Shown here: piece by piece, positions 7,162 through 14,030 of the stretch
How the letters are laid out: each line of letters begins with the position of its first letter
How positions within the stretch are numbered: position 1 is the stretch's first letter
Assembly: GCA_019313605.1 (NCBI GenBank)
Contig: JAFDAW010000007.1
Span: 1 to 21,621 of the forward strand
DNA from: Deltaproteobacteria bacterium
GTDB taxonomy: Bacteria > Myxococcota_A > UBA9160 > SMWR01
DNA length: 21,621 bases
Direction of reading: 5' to 3'
Program-made: the position numbers and the translations under genes
Notes under the pieces: model-generated
Database searches by the model: none
The model's input: the letters and a program-made list of their open reading frames with translations, nothing else
What the model was told of the DNA's origin: nothing

Positions 7162-8421
7162 GTGCGCCAAGGGATCACACCGGCTGAGGCTCTGCAGATC
7201 GTTCTCGAAAACGCGCCACCGCTCGGCGCCGAGACGGCCTCGGTCTCGGATGCCCGCGGCCGGGTGCTCGCCGAGGGCGTCCACTCTACCCGCCGACTCC
7301 CGCCTTCCGACAATTCTGCGATGGACGGCTTCGCGGTCCGCAGTGCAGACCTGGCCTCGGCGTCCGCCGAGAACCCCGTCTCGCTCGAAGTGATCTGCGA
7401 AATTCCCGCCGGCGGATCGGCCGAACGGGCCCTGCATGCGGGGGAAGCCGCGCGCGTCTTGACTGGCGCTCCCATCCCGCCGGGCAGCGACGCCGTCGTC
7501 ATGCAAGAGGACACCACCCGCGACGGCGACCGGGTGAAGATCAGCGTCTCTCCCCGGCCGCACGCGCACATCCGCAATGCGGGGGAAGACGTCGAGATCG
7601 GAGACCAGGTGCTGAATCCGGGTGCACTGGTCGGACCCGCAGAAATCGGGATGCTCGCGTCGCTCGGACGCAGCGTCGCCTCGGTCCACCGGCGTCCGCG
7701 TGTCGCCATCCTCTCGGGCGGTGACGAGCTGGTCGAACCCGACGGAGACACCAGCGGCGGTCGCATCGTAGCGTCGAATTCATATTCGATCGCCGCACAA
7801 TGCCTGGATGTTGGCGCGGAACCCGTATATCTCGGCATCGCGCGAGACACGCCGGACGACATCGAGCGGCACTTGAGGGCGGGGCTACGCGCAGATGTGA
7901 TCGTCAGCTCTGCGGGTGTTTCGGTCGGAGACCGGGATTACGTGCGCGGTGTCCTCGAAAAACTCGGATGCTCGCTGCTCTTCTGGGGCGTGAAGATGAA
8001 GCCCGGTTACCCCCTGACCTTTGGCCGCTTCGAGGCCAGCGACGGCCCGATCGTATTCGGTCTTCCCGGCAACCCGGTATCCGCAATGGTGACCTTCGAA
8101 CAATTCGTCCGACCCGCGCTGCGCAAGATGGCCGGACGCCGGTCGCTCTTCCGGCCGACGGTCCACGCCCGACTGGTGGATCGTCTCCACAAACAAAGCG
8201 GCCGGCTCCACTTCGTGCGCGTGGATCTCGAGCGAGATGGAGATGAGATCATCGCGCGAAGCACGGGCAACCAGAGTTCGGGAGTGTCTCGCTCGATGCT
8301 GCTCGCGCGCGGGTTGTTGATCTTCCCCGCCGAAACCAGCGAGCTTCGCGAAGGCGACACCGCGACGGTACAGATCCTCGATGAGGACTTCCTGGCCCCG
8401 TCTACTCCCGCCTTCTCCTGA
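7162..8421 (+). CDS. moeA: Molybdopterin molybdenumtransferase MoeA
   Basis: This enzyme inserts molybdate into adenylylated molybdopterin in the last step of molybdenum cofactor synthesis. The frame is open far upstream, but family conservation begins at GTG 7162 (MRQGITPAEAL), with AAGG 8 nt before it. This gives 419 residues, close to the usual 400-420. Motifs are PPSDNSAMDGFAV (47-59) with D55, TGAPIPPGSDAVVMQE (101-116), VAILSGGDEL (181-190), SAGVSVGDRDY (250-260) with D257 and D259, KPGYPLTFG (280-288) and GLPGNPVSAMVTFEQFVRP (300-318). The usual GGVSVGD reads AGVSVGD here, a mild change. The gene is monocistronic in the window and divergent from dusB, and its last 20 bases overlap the end of the leftward protease gene. 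Confidence 0.95.
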   Translation: MRQGITPAEALQIVLENAPPLGAETASVSDARGRVLAEGVHSTRRLPPSDNSAMDGFAVRSADLASASAENPVSLEVICEIPAGGSAERALHAGEAARVLTGAPIPPGSDAVVMQEDTTRDGDRVKISVSPRPHAHIRNAGEDVEIGDQVLNPGALVGPAEIGMLASLGRSVASVHRRPRVAILSGGDELVEPDGDTSGGRIVASNSYSIAAQCLDVGAEPVYLGIARDTPDDIERHLRAGLRADVIVSSAGVSVGDRDYVRGVLEKLGCSLLFWGVKMKPGYPLTFGRFEASDGPIVFGLPGNPVSAMVTFEQFVRPALRKMAGRRSLFRPTVHARLVDRLHKQSGRLHFVRVDLERDGDEIIARSTGNQSSGVSRSMLLARGLLIFPAETSELREGDTATVQILDEDFLAPSTPAFS

Positions 8422-10009
8422 GGCGGCGAAGACGCGCGAGACCGGCAACGGCCAGGCCGCCCGCCATCTGAAGAGTCCATGGATGGGGCTCGGGCAGGGG
8501 AATCGCAGCGAGACCGCCGGGCGTGTAATCGTCGATCCCGATCGTCGGGAACGACTCGAAGGTCGTCGCGTCGATGGAGTCGAACAGGGTACGCGGACCC
8601 GTCTGGCTTCCGGAGAGATAGAGGCGCCCGGTCTCTTCGGAGTACGCGAGACTCGACGTGCGGCGCGGAACGCCGGCGCCCACGACCCTCGTCGCAGAAC
8701 ACAACGACGGGCAGGCGAGATCGATCTCGTAGATCCCGTCGGTCACGAATCCCGAGGTGTAGAGCTTGTCGTTGATGCTGTCGTAGGCGAGCCCCTGAAA
8801 ACCATCTGTGACTCCGACGCTGAGTCCACCGAGATCGTTGACCGATGCATCGTCGGGATCGATCTCGAAGAGGTCTTCGAAATTGCCCACCCGAACCAGA
8901 GCGAGCAGTCGATCGTCACTCTCCGCGTCGGTCTCACCCGGATCGAATGCCAGTGCGGTGACGTTCTCCTTGCCCGTCAAGGTCCCGATGCTGCCCGTCC
9001 GAGCGCCAGTCGCGGGGTCGATCGCAATCAGTTCGTCGTCGCCGGCGAGGGGATTGACGGCGTAGAGCACGCCTCGAAGCGGCGCGTAGGCCAACCCCGT
9101 CGGAGCTGCCCCGCTGCCGACCGGGCCGAGATTCACCCAGCCGCCGGGGAGCCCGCTGAGGAGCAGCGAGTCGTCGGTAGCAGCGCCCTCGGCAGCCTCG
9201 GGTCCACCCGCCGCCATCAATTGAACGGACGCGTCGGAGCCCACCGAGCCGCACAATCCGCTCGAGCAGAGGCCCGTCACGGAGCGTTCCGTACACGCGA
9301 GCCCGTCGTCCTCGGTACCTCCGCTGCCGTCGTGACACGCACACGTGCCGCCGCTGTTGCTGCGTCCGTTGTCGAAGGCCGTGCAGTCACTCGCGGTGAG
9401 ACAGCCACCACCCGCAGATGAGGTCATGAGGAGGCATTGCTCGCCAGGTGTCACGTGGCTGAGACAGCTGTTGTGGCCGCGCTCGTGGGCCAGGACTTCG
9501 CCGAGCACGCCATAGACCTCGTGGGCTTCCATCGTCACGATCAGCTTCAGCCCCGGATCATCGTTTGGATTGCCGCTGCACGATGGTCTGGCCGCACAGC
9601 CGATCGCGGTCGAGGTCGGCGCTCCGCAATAACCGAGACTGTCGACGAGAAAAGCGGTGGAGCCGCTCGAGCCGACGATCGCATCGAGTGCCGCCTGATC
9701 GGCGGCGCTGTTAGGCACGTCCAGGCCATCGCCGGTCATTCCGAAAGTGTCGACGGAGAGCGCCTCGATCACGTCACAACAAGGGGAGTCAGCGGGCCCC
9801 TGGTCTCCTTCAATCAGAATCGTTGCATCGGCCATCGCCTGATCGATGAGCGCCTCGTAGAAGGCGAGATCTCGACCCGCTCCGGCGTCGATCATGTCGA
9901 CGTGAACGAGCCACTTCAATTCGTGCAGGTTCGTCGTGGGTGCCACCGCGAGCGCCTCGAACGGAGCCCAGAACAAACACACCGCCAGCCACGCAATGAG
10001 CGCCCTCAT
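8402..10009 (-). CDS. Secreted metzincin-like zinc protease homologue with propeller-like repeats and a PEP-CTERM-like tail
   Basis: The 535-residue protein has a signal peptide (MRALIAWLAVCLFWAPFEALA). A region of about 25-200 ends in HERGHNSCLSH (175-185), the metzincin zinc motif HExxHxxGxxH with Cys182 in the Gly position, followed by Met195 (QCLLMTSS) as the likely Met-turn. A Cys-rich stretch follows (about 192-255, many CxnC pairs), suggesting disulphides and export. Residues 285-500 hold repeated blocks such as GLAYAPLRGVLYAVN and GLAYDSINDKLYTSG, resembling beta-propeller blades. The C-terminus has PEP (506-508), a hydrophobic segment and RRLRRRR, the tripartite layout of PEP-CTERM exosortase substrates. 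ATG 10009 overlaps the stop of the upstream gene as ATGA. Substrate and actual activity are unknown. Confidence 0.72.
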   Translation of the reverse strand: MRALIAWLAVCLFWAPFEALAVAPTTNLHELKWLVHVDMIDAGAGRDLAFYEALIDQAMADATILIEGDQGPADSPCCDVIEALSVDTFGMTGDGLDVPNSAADQAALDAIVGSSGSTAFLVDSLGYCGAPTSTAIGCAARPSCSGNPNDDPGLKLIVTMEAHEVYGVLGEVLAHERGHNSCLSHVTPGEQCLLMTSSAGGGCLTASDCTAFDNGRSNSGGTCACHDGSGGTEDDGLACTERSVTGLCSSGLCGSVGSDASVQLMAAGGPEAAEGAATDDSLLLSGLPGGWVNLGPVGSGAAPTGLAYAPLRGVLYAVNPLAGDDELIAIDPATGARTGSIGTLTGKENVTALAFDPGETDAESDDRLLALVRVGNFEDLFEIDPDDASVNDLGGLSVGVTDGFQGLAYDSINDKLYTSGFVTDGIYEIDLACPSLCSATRVVGAGVPRRTSSLAYSEETGRLYLSGSQTGPRTLFDSIDATTFESFPTIGIDDYTPGGLAAIPLPEPHPWTLQMAGGLAVAGLARLRRLRRRRE

Positions 10010-10695
10010 CGGTCGGACCCGAATTGATCTTGAAGCACCGCTGCGGGACCCTTGCGAGACATCCTTTCGTGTAGAAGCAGGGCCTCACTCGCGTGCTCGA
10101 CGATTCCCCGAGGCGCACTCGGAACCGCGATGATCCCGGCGATGACACGAGCGGCACTGGGCTGCCCCGAAAGCGCAAGCCCGGTGATCGCTCCCTTGCG
10201 CATCAATCGCGCGACGCGCTCGGGATCCATCTGTCGAAAAGATCGCTGCGGTGCAGCGTTCGCGTCCGTTGCGGCCCGGATCAGCCAGGTGAGTGCGCGG
10301 CCGTCGACGCGCGCGAGGTGACCCATCCCGGAAGCGATCGAACGCTGGGCGCGAAACTCGAGGCGATCGAGTTCTCCACTCGAGCCGCGCAGCGCGTAAT
10401 CGGCGATCGCATCGAACGCCGCTGGCGAACCACTCATGCCGAGCACCACGAGGATGTTGGGGTGCTGGCGAATCTCGGCCGGGTCGTCCAACAGCTCGAT
10501 CAGGCGCGCGACATCGGCATCCGAAAGATCGCCGACCTCTTCGAAGGCAACGCCCTCGAAATAGATCGCAGCTGCGAGTCGATCCGCTCGCGACGATTCC
10601 AGATCGCTCGGTTCGGCCACTCCGTTCGAGGCAAAAAAGACCAGCGATGCGATTGCAATCGACAGCACCCCGAGGTGGTAGATCCGGCATTCCAT
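10006..10695 (-). CDS. Exported alpha-helical protein of unknown function, possibly HEAT-like
   Basis: The 229-residue product starts at ATG 10695 with a signal peptide (LGVLSIAIASLVFFASNGVA, likely cleaved before EPSD). The mature protein is helical, with repeated hydrophobic blocks such as NILVVLGMSGSPAAFDAIAD and GAITGLALSGQPSAARVIAG. These share an L-G-x-S-G-x-P-x-A pattern and resemble HEAT or PBS-lyase-type repeats. I recognise no family with confidence. It has no Cys in the mature part, unlike its neighbour. The gene ends by ATGA overlap with the metzincin-like gene, so the two are translationally coupled and probably act together outside the cytoplasm. An inhibitor, chaperone or co-factor role for the protease is possible but only inferred from coupling. 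Confidence 0.7.
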   Translation of the reverse strand: MECRIYHLGVLSIAIASLVFFASNGVAEPSDLESSRADRLAAAIYFEGVAFEEVGDLSDADVARLIELLDDPAEIRQHPNILVVLGMSGSPAAFDAIADYALRGSSGELDRLEFRAQRSIASGMGHLARVDGRALTWLIRAATDANAAPQRSFRQMDPERVARLMRKGAITGLALSGQPSAARVIAGIIAVPSAPRGIVEHASEALLLHERMSRKGPAAVLQDQFGSDR

Positions 10696-11205
10696 CTTCT
10701 ACGTGTCGGTAAAATCACCCACAAATATGAGAGAGCTGCTCAGTGTGGAGTGTGCAGATGAGCCGCAACTCAGCAACTGAACATGCTGTTTATGTTTATG
10801 ATTCCCAGAAAGCTGGGGCCAGGCGGGAACTTCAACCGCAGCTGAGCGCGTGAGGTTGGCAAGACTCACCCCCTCGAGGCGCGCCGATTACAGATGGACG
10901 TGCCGCTGTACTCGCCGAAGCCGCCTCGAGCGGGCGAAGGCGTCGGCCTCGCAATCGCTCACGTGGCAGGCGGATTCGCGCTGCCGCGCAAGTCCCGAGC
11001 CGCACCGACTTCATCGCCAACAAACCGTCGCAACCACGCCAATCGCTGGAAGCGCGCTGCCTGTAAAGAGAACTCCCCATCCCCAGCTCGACACCGTCGC
11101 CCAGCCATCCGAAAGCCGGCAAAGCTCGGGGACTCACCCGATTTTGCCTAGACTACAGGGTCCGACGGACACTCTTCGAATGAGCACGCAGACAGGGGAT
11201 TGACG
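10696..11205. other. Gene-free divergent interval with clustered hairpins
   Basis: About 510 bp separate the leftward secreted-protein gene from rightward serC. Short open frames exist on both strands, but none has a supported start or recognisable protein. The stretch 10804-10930 holds three hairpins in a row: CCCAG-AAAG-CTGGG (10804-10817), GTGAG paired with CTCAC (10850-10869) and a longer inverted repeat at 10873-10930. Both flanking genes need promoters here, but I found no convincing -35/-10 pair. A leader or small RNA is possible and unproven. Confidence 0.5.
10873..10930. repeat. 9-bp inverted repeat with a nested hairpin
   Basis: CTCGAGGCG (10873-10881) and CGCCTCGAG (10922-10930) are exact reverse complements separated by 40 nt. 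Within the loop, TACAG and CTGTA form a second, inner stem. The layout of an outer stem, an inner loop and an inner stem could fold in RNA or mark a protein-binding dyad. Confidence 0.5.
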
Positions 11206-12357
11206 ATGAAGCCGAACCAGCGCCCGAAGCGACCCCATTTTTCTTCAGGGCCTTGCGCGAAACACCCGGGTTGGAAGCTAGACCTCCTGGCGGGCGCCGA
11301 AGTGGGGCGATCTCACCGATCGAAGCCCGGGCGGGCGAAACTCCAGGAAGTCATCGAACGCTCACGTCGCGTACTCGAAATCCCCGACGACTACCGCGTC
11401 GGGATCGTTCCCGCGTCGGATACCGGCGCGATGGAAATGGTGCTCTGGTCGATGCTCGGCGCCCGGGGCGTGGACATCCTCGCCTGGGAGAGTTTCGGAT
11501 CGCAATGGGTCAACGACGTCATCGCCCAGCTCGAACTTCACAACGCGGAGGCGTGGGTTGCGGATTACGGTGAACTCCCGGATCTGCACGAGATCGGCTT
11601 TCAAAACGACGTCGTGTTCCCCTGGAACGGAACCACTTCGGGAGTGCGGGTTCCCGACGGAGATTGGATCCCCGATAACCGCGCGGGATTGACGATCTGC
11701 GACGCGACATCGGCGGTATTTGCGATGGAACTTCCTTGGGAGAAACTCGACGTCGTGACCTGGTCGTGGCAGAAGGTCCTGGGGGGCGAAGCCGGGCACG
11801 GGATGCTGTCCCTTTCGCCTCGAGCTGTCGAGCGACTCGAAAACTTCAAACCGCCGCGCCCGTTGCCCAAGATCTTTCGCCTGACCAAGGGCGGCAAGCT
11901 CATCGAGGGCATCTTCCGCGGCGACACCATCAACACGCCCTCGATGCTATGCGTCGAGGACGCGATCGACGCACTGCGCTGGGTGGAATCGATCGGTGGG
12001 CGCGACGAGGTTCGCAAGCGCTCGGAGGCGAATCTCGCTGTGATCTCCGAGTGGGTCGATCGGAGTTCGTGGGCGGGCTTTCTCGCGAGCCAGCCTGAAA
12101 CCCGCTCTTGCACGTCGGTCTGCCTACAGATCGCCGATCCGTGGTTTCAAACACTCGAACCAGACGAGCAGGCCGCGACCGCCAAGAACGTCGCGCGCAA
12201 ATTGGATGACGAGGGAATCGCGTTCGACATAGGCTCTTATCGGGACGCGCCTCCCGGGCTGCGAATCTGGGCTGGAGCCACCGTCGAGAGGAGCGATCTG
12301 GAAGCACTGCTCCCGTGGCTCGATTGGGCGTACGCGGAGGTCAAGGGCAGCGGCTGA
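11206..12357 (+). CDS. serC: Phosphoserine aminotransferase, second type
   Basis: This PLP enzyme interconverts 3-phosphohydroxypyruvate and phosphoserine using glutamate, in serine synthesis in the cytosol. ATG 11206 is chosen over in-frame TTG 11200 because AGGGG lies 7 nt upstream. The product has 383 residues. It belongs to the SerC_2 type found in alphaproteobacteria, archaea and others rather than the E. coli type. Marks are HFSSGPCAKHPGW (11-23), GRSHRSKPGRAKL (34-46), VPASDTGAMEM (68-78), FPWNGTTSGVRVP (138-150) and the PLP lysine K190 in TWSWQKVLGGE. FRGDTINTPSM follows. The usual partner serA is not next to it. The gene is convergent with a lipoprotein gene, separated by 103 bp containing strong dyads. 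Confidence 0.93.
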   Translation: MKPNQRPKRPHFSSGPCAKHPGWKLDLLAGAEVGRSHRSKPGRAKLQEVIERSRRVLEIPDDYRVGIVPASDTGAMEMVLWSMLGARGVDILAWESFGSQWVNDVIAQLELHNAEAWVADYGELPDLHEIGFQNDVVFPWNGTTSGVRVPDGDWIPDNRAGLTICDATSAVFAMELPWEKLDVVTWSWQKVLGGEAGHGMLSLSPRAVERLENFKPPRPLPKIFRLTKGGKLIEGIFRGDTINTPSMLCVEDAIDALRWVESIGGRDEVRKRSEANLAVISEWVDRSSWAGFLASQPETRSCTSVCLQIADPWFQTLEPDEQAATAKNVARKLDDEGIAFDIGSYRDAPPGLRIWAGATVERSDLEALLPWLDWAYAEVKGSG

Positions 12358-12376
12358 TCGGGGCTCGCTGCGGTCA

Positions 12377-12401
12377 GGGATCGAGCTGGAAGCTCGATCT
12401 C
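12377..12401. terminator. Strong hairpin at the convergent serC/lipoprotein junction
   Basis: GATCGAGCT-GGA-AGCTCGATC (12379-12399) is a perfect 9-bp stem with a 3-nt loop. It is extended by a G-U pair and a further G-C pair to 12377-12401. It lies 20 bp after the serC stop and is symmetric, so it could act for both converging genes. No T-tract follows on either strand, so classical intrinsic termination is not demonstrated. Confidence 0.45.
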
Positions 12402-12414
12402 CCCGATGCCCGAA

Positions 12415-12436
12415 TCGACGTCGATATCGACGTCGA
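12415..12436. repeat. Perfect 22-bp palindrome made of two 10-bp palindromes
   Basis: The block consists of TCGACGTCGA, then TA, then TCGACGTCGA again. Each decamer is its own reverse complement and the whole 22 bp is also palindromic. It sits between serC and the convergent lipoprotein gene, 14 bp from the hairpin at 12377-12401. Either strand could form a cruciform or hairpin, or the block could bind a dimeric protein at two adjacent sites. Confidence 0.7.
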
Positions 12437-12460
12437 AAAGGATGGGCGCTCCGGGCTGAA

Positions 12461-13450
12461 TCAGCGCCGAGAGGCTGGCGGAGGCGCTACGGATTCTTCG
12501 GCCTTCACGGTGATCTCGAAGATCTGGACCGATGTCGCGCCCGCGGTGTCCGTAACCGCGATTTCGATCGGGTGTACGCCCGCCTGCTCGAACGTCGGCT
12601 GCCAGGCGACCTTGCCGAGCACGGAATCGACCCGCATTCCCTTCGGCCCCGTCTTGATCGCGTAACGCAGTGGTCCGCCGCTGTCGGGATCGCGTGCCCG
12701 AACTTGGTAACTGAATCCCTCATCCGTCCAGGTGCCTTCGGGAACCGAAGTGATCTCGGGATAGGCATTGCCGACGCGCACGACGACGCTCTCTAGTTCG
12801 TCGCTGTCCTCGCTGCCATCGCTCGCGACGACGATCGCCTGGATTTCGTCGCCCTTCGTGAGCGAGTCCGTCTCGAAGCGATCTTCCGTATCCATCTGCA
12901 GCTGTCCATTGAGCCGCCAGCGGTAGCTGTATGCGATCGAATCTCCATCGGGGTCGTTGGCCTGCGCGGTCACCACCAACGTCTCGCCGGGCTCCACTTC
13001 CGGTTGAGGGCGAATCGCGATCCCGATCACCGTCGGCCTTCGGTTTTGAACCCTCGCTTCGGCCCGCGCCGTGGCGCTCTGCCGCTTGCCGTCGCTGGCT
13101 TTTACCGCGACCTCGATCCGGTCGCGCTTCGTGACACCCTTCAATACGATCGAGGCTTCTCCGCTCGGGATCGGGCGGCCCGAAATATTCCACTCGAATC
13201 CGATCTCGATCGGATCCCCATCTTGATCTACGACCGCCACGATCGCGTGGACGCGATCGCCGTCGATGGGCTCGGCGGGTTCCAGGCGTACGCTTCGAAT
13301 GACGGGTGCGTGGTTCGTCCCGGTTTTGGCCGTTCGCTCGGCCTTCGCGGGCGGCGCCGCGGGCTCAGCCACAGCCGCCTCGTCGCTTCCACCGCAGGCG
13401 GTGGTGCCCGCAACGAGCGCCGCTGCCGCAATCCATCCGATGATCCGCAT
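12461..13450 (-). CDS. Lipoprotein with Ig/cadherin-like modules
   Basis: ATG 13450 is preceded by GAGGAGGGG about 7 nt upstream, so it is preferred over an in-frame start nine codons earlier. The 329-residue product has a hydrophobic signal ending in GTTAC-GGS, a probable though slightly unusual lipobox with Cys19. A Pro/Ala/Lys linker follows. The rest is three beta-sandwich-like modules: APVIRSVRLEPAEPIDGDRV..., RPTVIGIAIRPQPEVEPGET... and YPEITSVPEGTWTDEGFSYQ.... The first two carry VVDQDGDPI and ANDPDGDSI, loop patterns of PKD, Ig-like or cadherin-type domains that often bind calcium. It lies 109 nt after pilX on the same strand, so it may belong to the pilus operon. A surface or periplasmic binding role is inferred, and no specific partner is known. 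Confidence 0.75.
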   Translation of the reverse strand: MRIIGWIAAAALVAGTTACGGSDEAAVAEPAAPPAKAERTAKTGTNHAPVIRSVRLEPAEPIDGDRVHAIVAVVDQDGDPIEIGFEWNISGRPIPSGEASIVLKGVTKRDRIEVAVKASDGKRQSATARAEARVQNRRPTVIGIAIRPQPEVEPGETLVVTAQANDPDGDSIAYSYRWRLNGQLQMDTEDRFETDSLTKGDEIQAIVVASDGSEDSDELESVVVRVGNAYPEITSVPEGTWTDEGFSYQVRARDPDSGGPLRYAIKTGPKGMRVDSVLGKVAWQPTFEQAGVHPIEIAVTDTAGATSVQIFEITVKAEESVAPPPASRR

Positions 13451-13466
13451 CGGCTCACCCCTCCTC

Positions 13467-13486
13467 GATGGGTCCAAGTACCCATC
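13467..13486 (-). promoter_or_regulatory. Hairpin abutting the ribosome binding site of the lipoprotein gene
   Basis: GATGGGT (13467-13473) and ACCCATC (13480-13486) form a perfect 7-bp stem with a 6-nt loop. On the minus strand the stem ends immediately before the GAGGAGGGG ribosome site. The position, between pilX and the lipoprotein gene, would suit a translation-modulating or RNA-processing structure, but this is inference. Confidence 0.35.
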
Positions 13487-13559
13487 TCAATATTGACGCG
13501 TACGGCGGACCATTCAGGGTCAATGGTTGAAAAATCCGACGCCCTCATGCTGCCTTGTT

Positions 13560-14030
13560 CTAATTCGCCTCGAGTGTTCCACTCGCAAATTGGATCCGCG
13601 AAATGGTTCCCCCTACCGCTTCTCCCTTTACGTTCACCTCCCAGAAGCGAATGGTGAACTTCGGCACACCGCCTTGCCCGATCTGCATATTCATGCCGGG
13701 AAGCGCGCCCACTCCGAGGTTCGTGGATGCGGCACCGGCACTCGTATCCATTTCGTAGGTCGGAAGGCCCTGCGCGAACCACGACGCGTTGCCGACCGTT
13801 CCTTGAGGAAACGTCGGATCCGCGTTGACTCGTAGCGCGTGAAGGGCCGTAGACACTCCGGCCTCTGCTGCGAAAAACGCGGTCTTCTTGCGCTTCATGA
13901 ATCCGGCAACACGCTGGTCTCGCGTGACGGCCTCGAGGGCCGCGAAACCGATGATCCCCATCATCGCCATCACGAGCATGACGATCAGAAGTGCCGATCC
14001 CTGCTGGCGTATGCGCGAATGCTTCATCAT
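13560..14030 (-). CDS. pilX: Type IV pilus minor pilin, PilX type
   Basis: The product has about 156 residues. A short basic leader ending RQQG is followed by a hydrophobic helix (SALLIVMLVMAMMGIIGFAALEAV) and then RDQRVAGFMKRKKTAFFAAEAGVSTAL, which matches the PilX N-terminal domain pattern (AGxxxxxxxAFxAAEAG). As in many PilX proteins, the residue five places after the cleavage site is not Glu, so it is K-pseudopilin-like and likely sits at the pilus tip complex. Two tandem ATGs exist. The first (14030) overlaps the pilW stop as ATGA, while the second (14027) is better spaced from GGAGG. It is the last of five pilus genes and is followed by the Ig-like lipoprotein gene. The C-terminal part is short and not family-specific. 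Confidence 0.85.
   Translation of the reverse strand: MMKHSRIRQQGSALLIVMLVMAMMGIIGFAALEAVTRDQRVAGFMKRKKTAFFAAEAGVSTALHALRVNADPTFPQGTVGNASWFAQGLPTYEMDTSAGAASTNLGVGALPGMNMQIGQGGVPKFTIRFWEVNVKGEAVGGTISRIQFASGTLEAN

Noticed and set aside
10832..11203. Short frames on both strands in the serC upstream gap
   Set aside because: Arg/Ser/Pro-rich translations without signal, domain or ribosome site, typical of non-coding GC-rich DNA.
12315..12665. Plus-strand frame after serC reading DARIDVDIDVEKDG, and a minus-strand continuation of the lipoprotein in another frame reading FDVDIDVDSG
   Set aside because: Both acidic stretches come from the 22-bp palindrome, which reads alike on both strands. There is no start site or domain, so a frameshifted extension is not supported.
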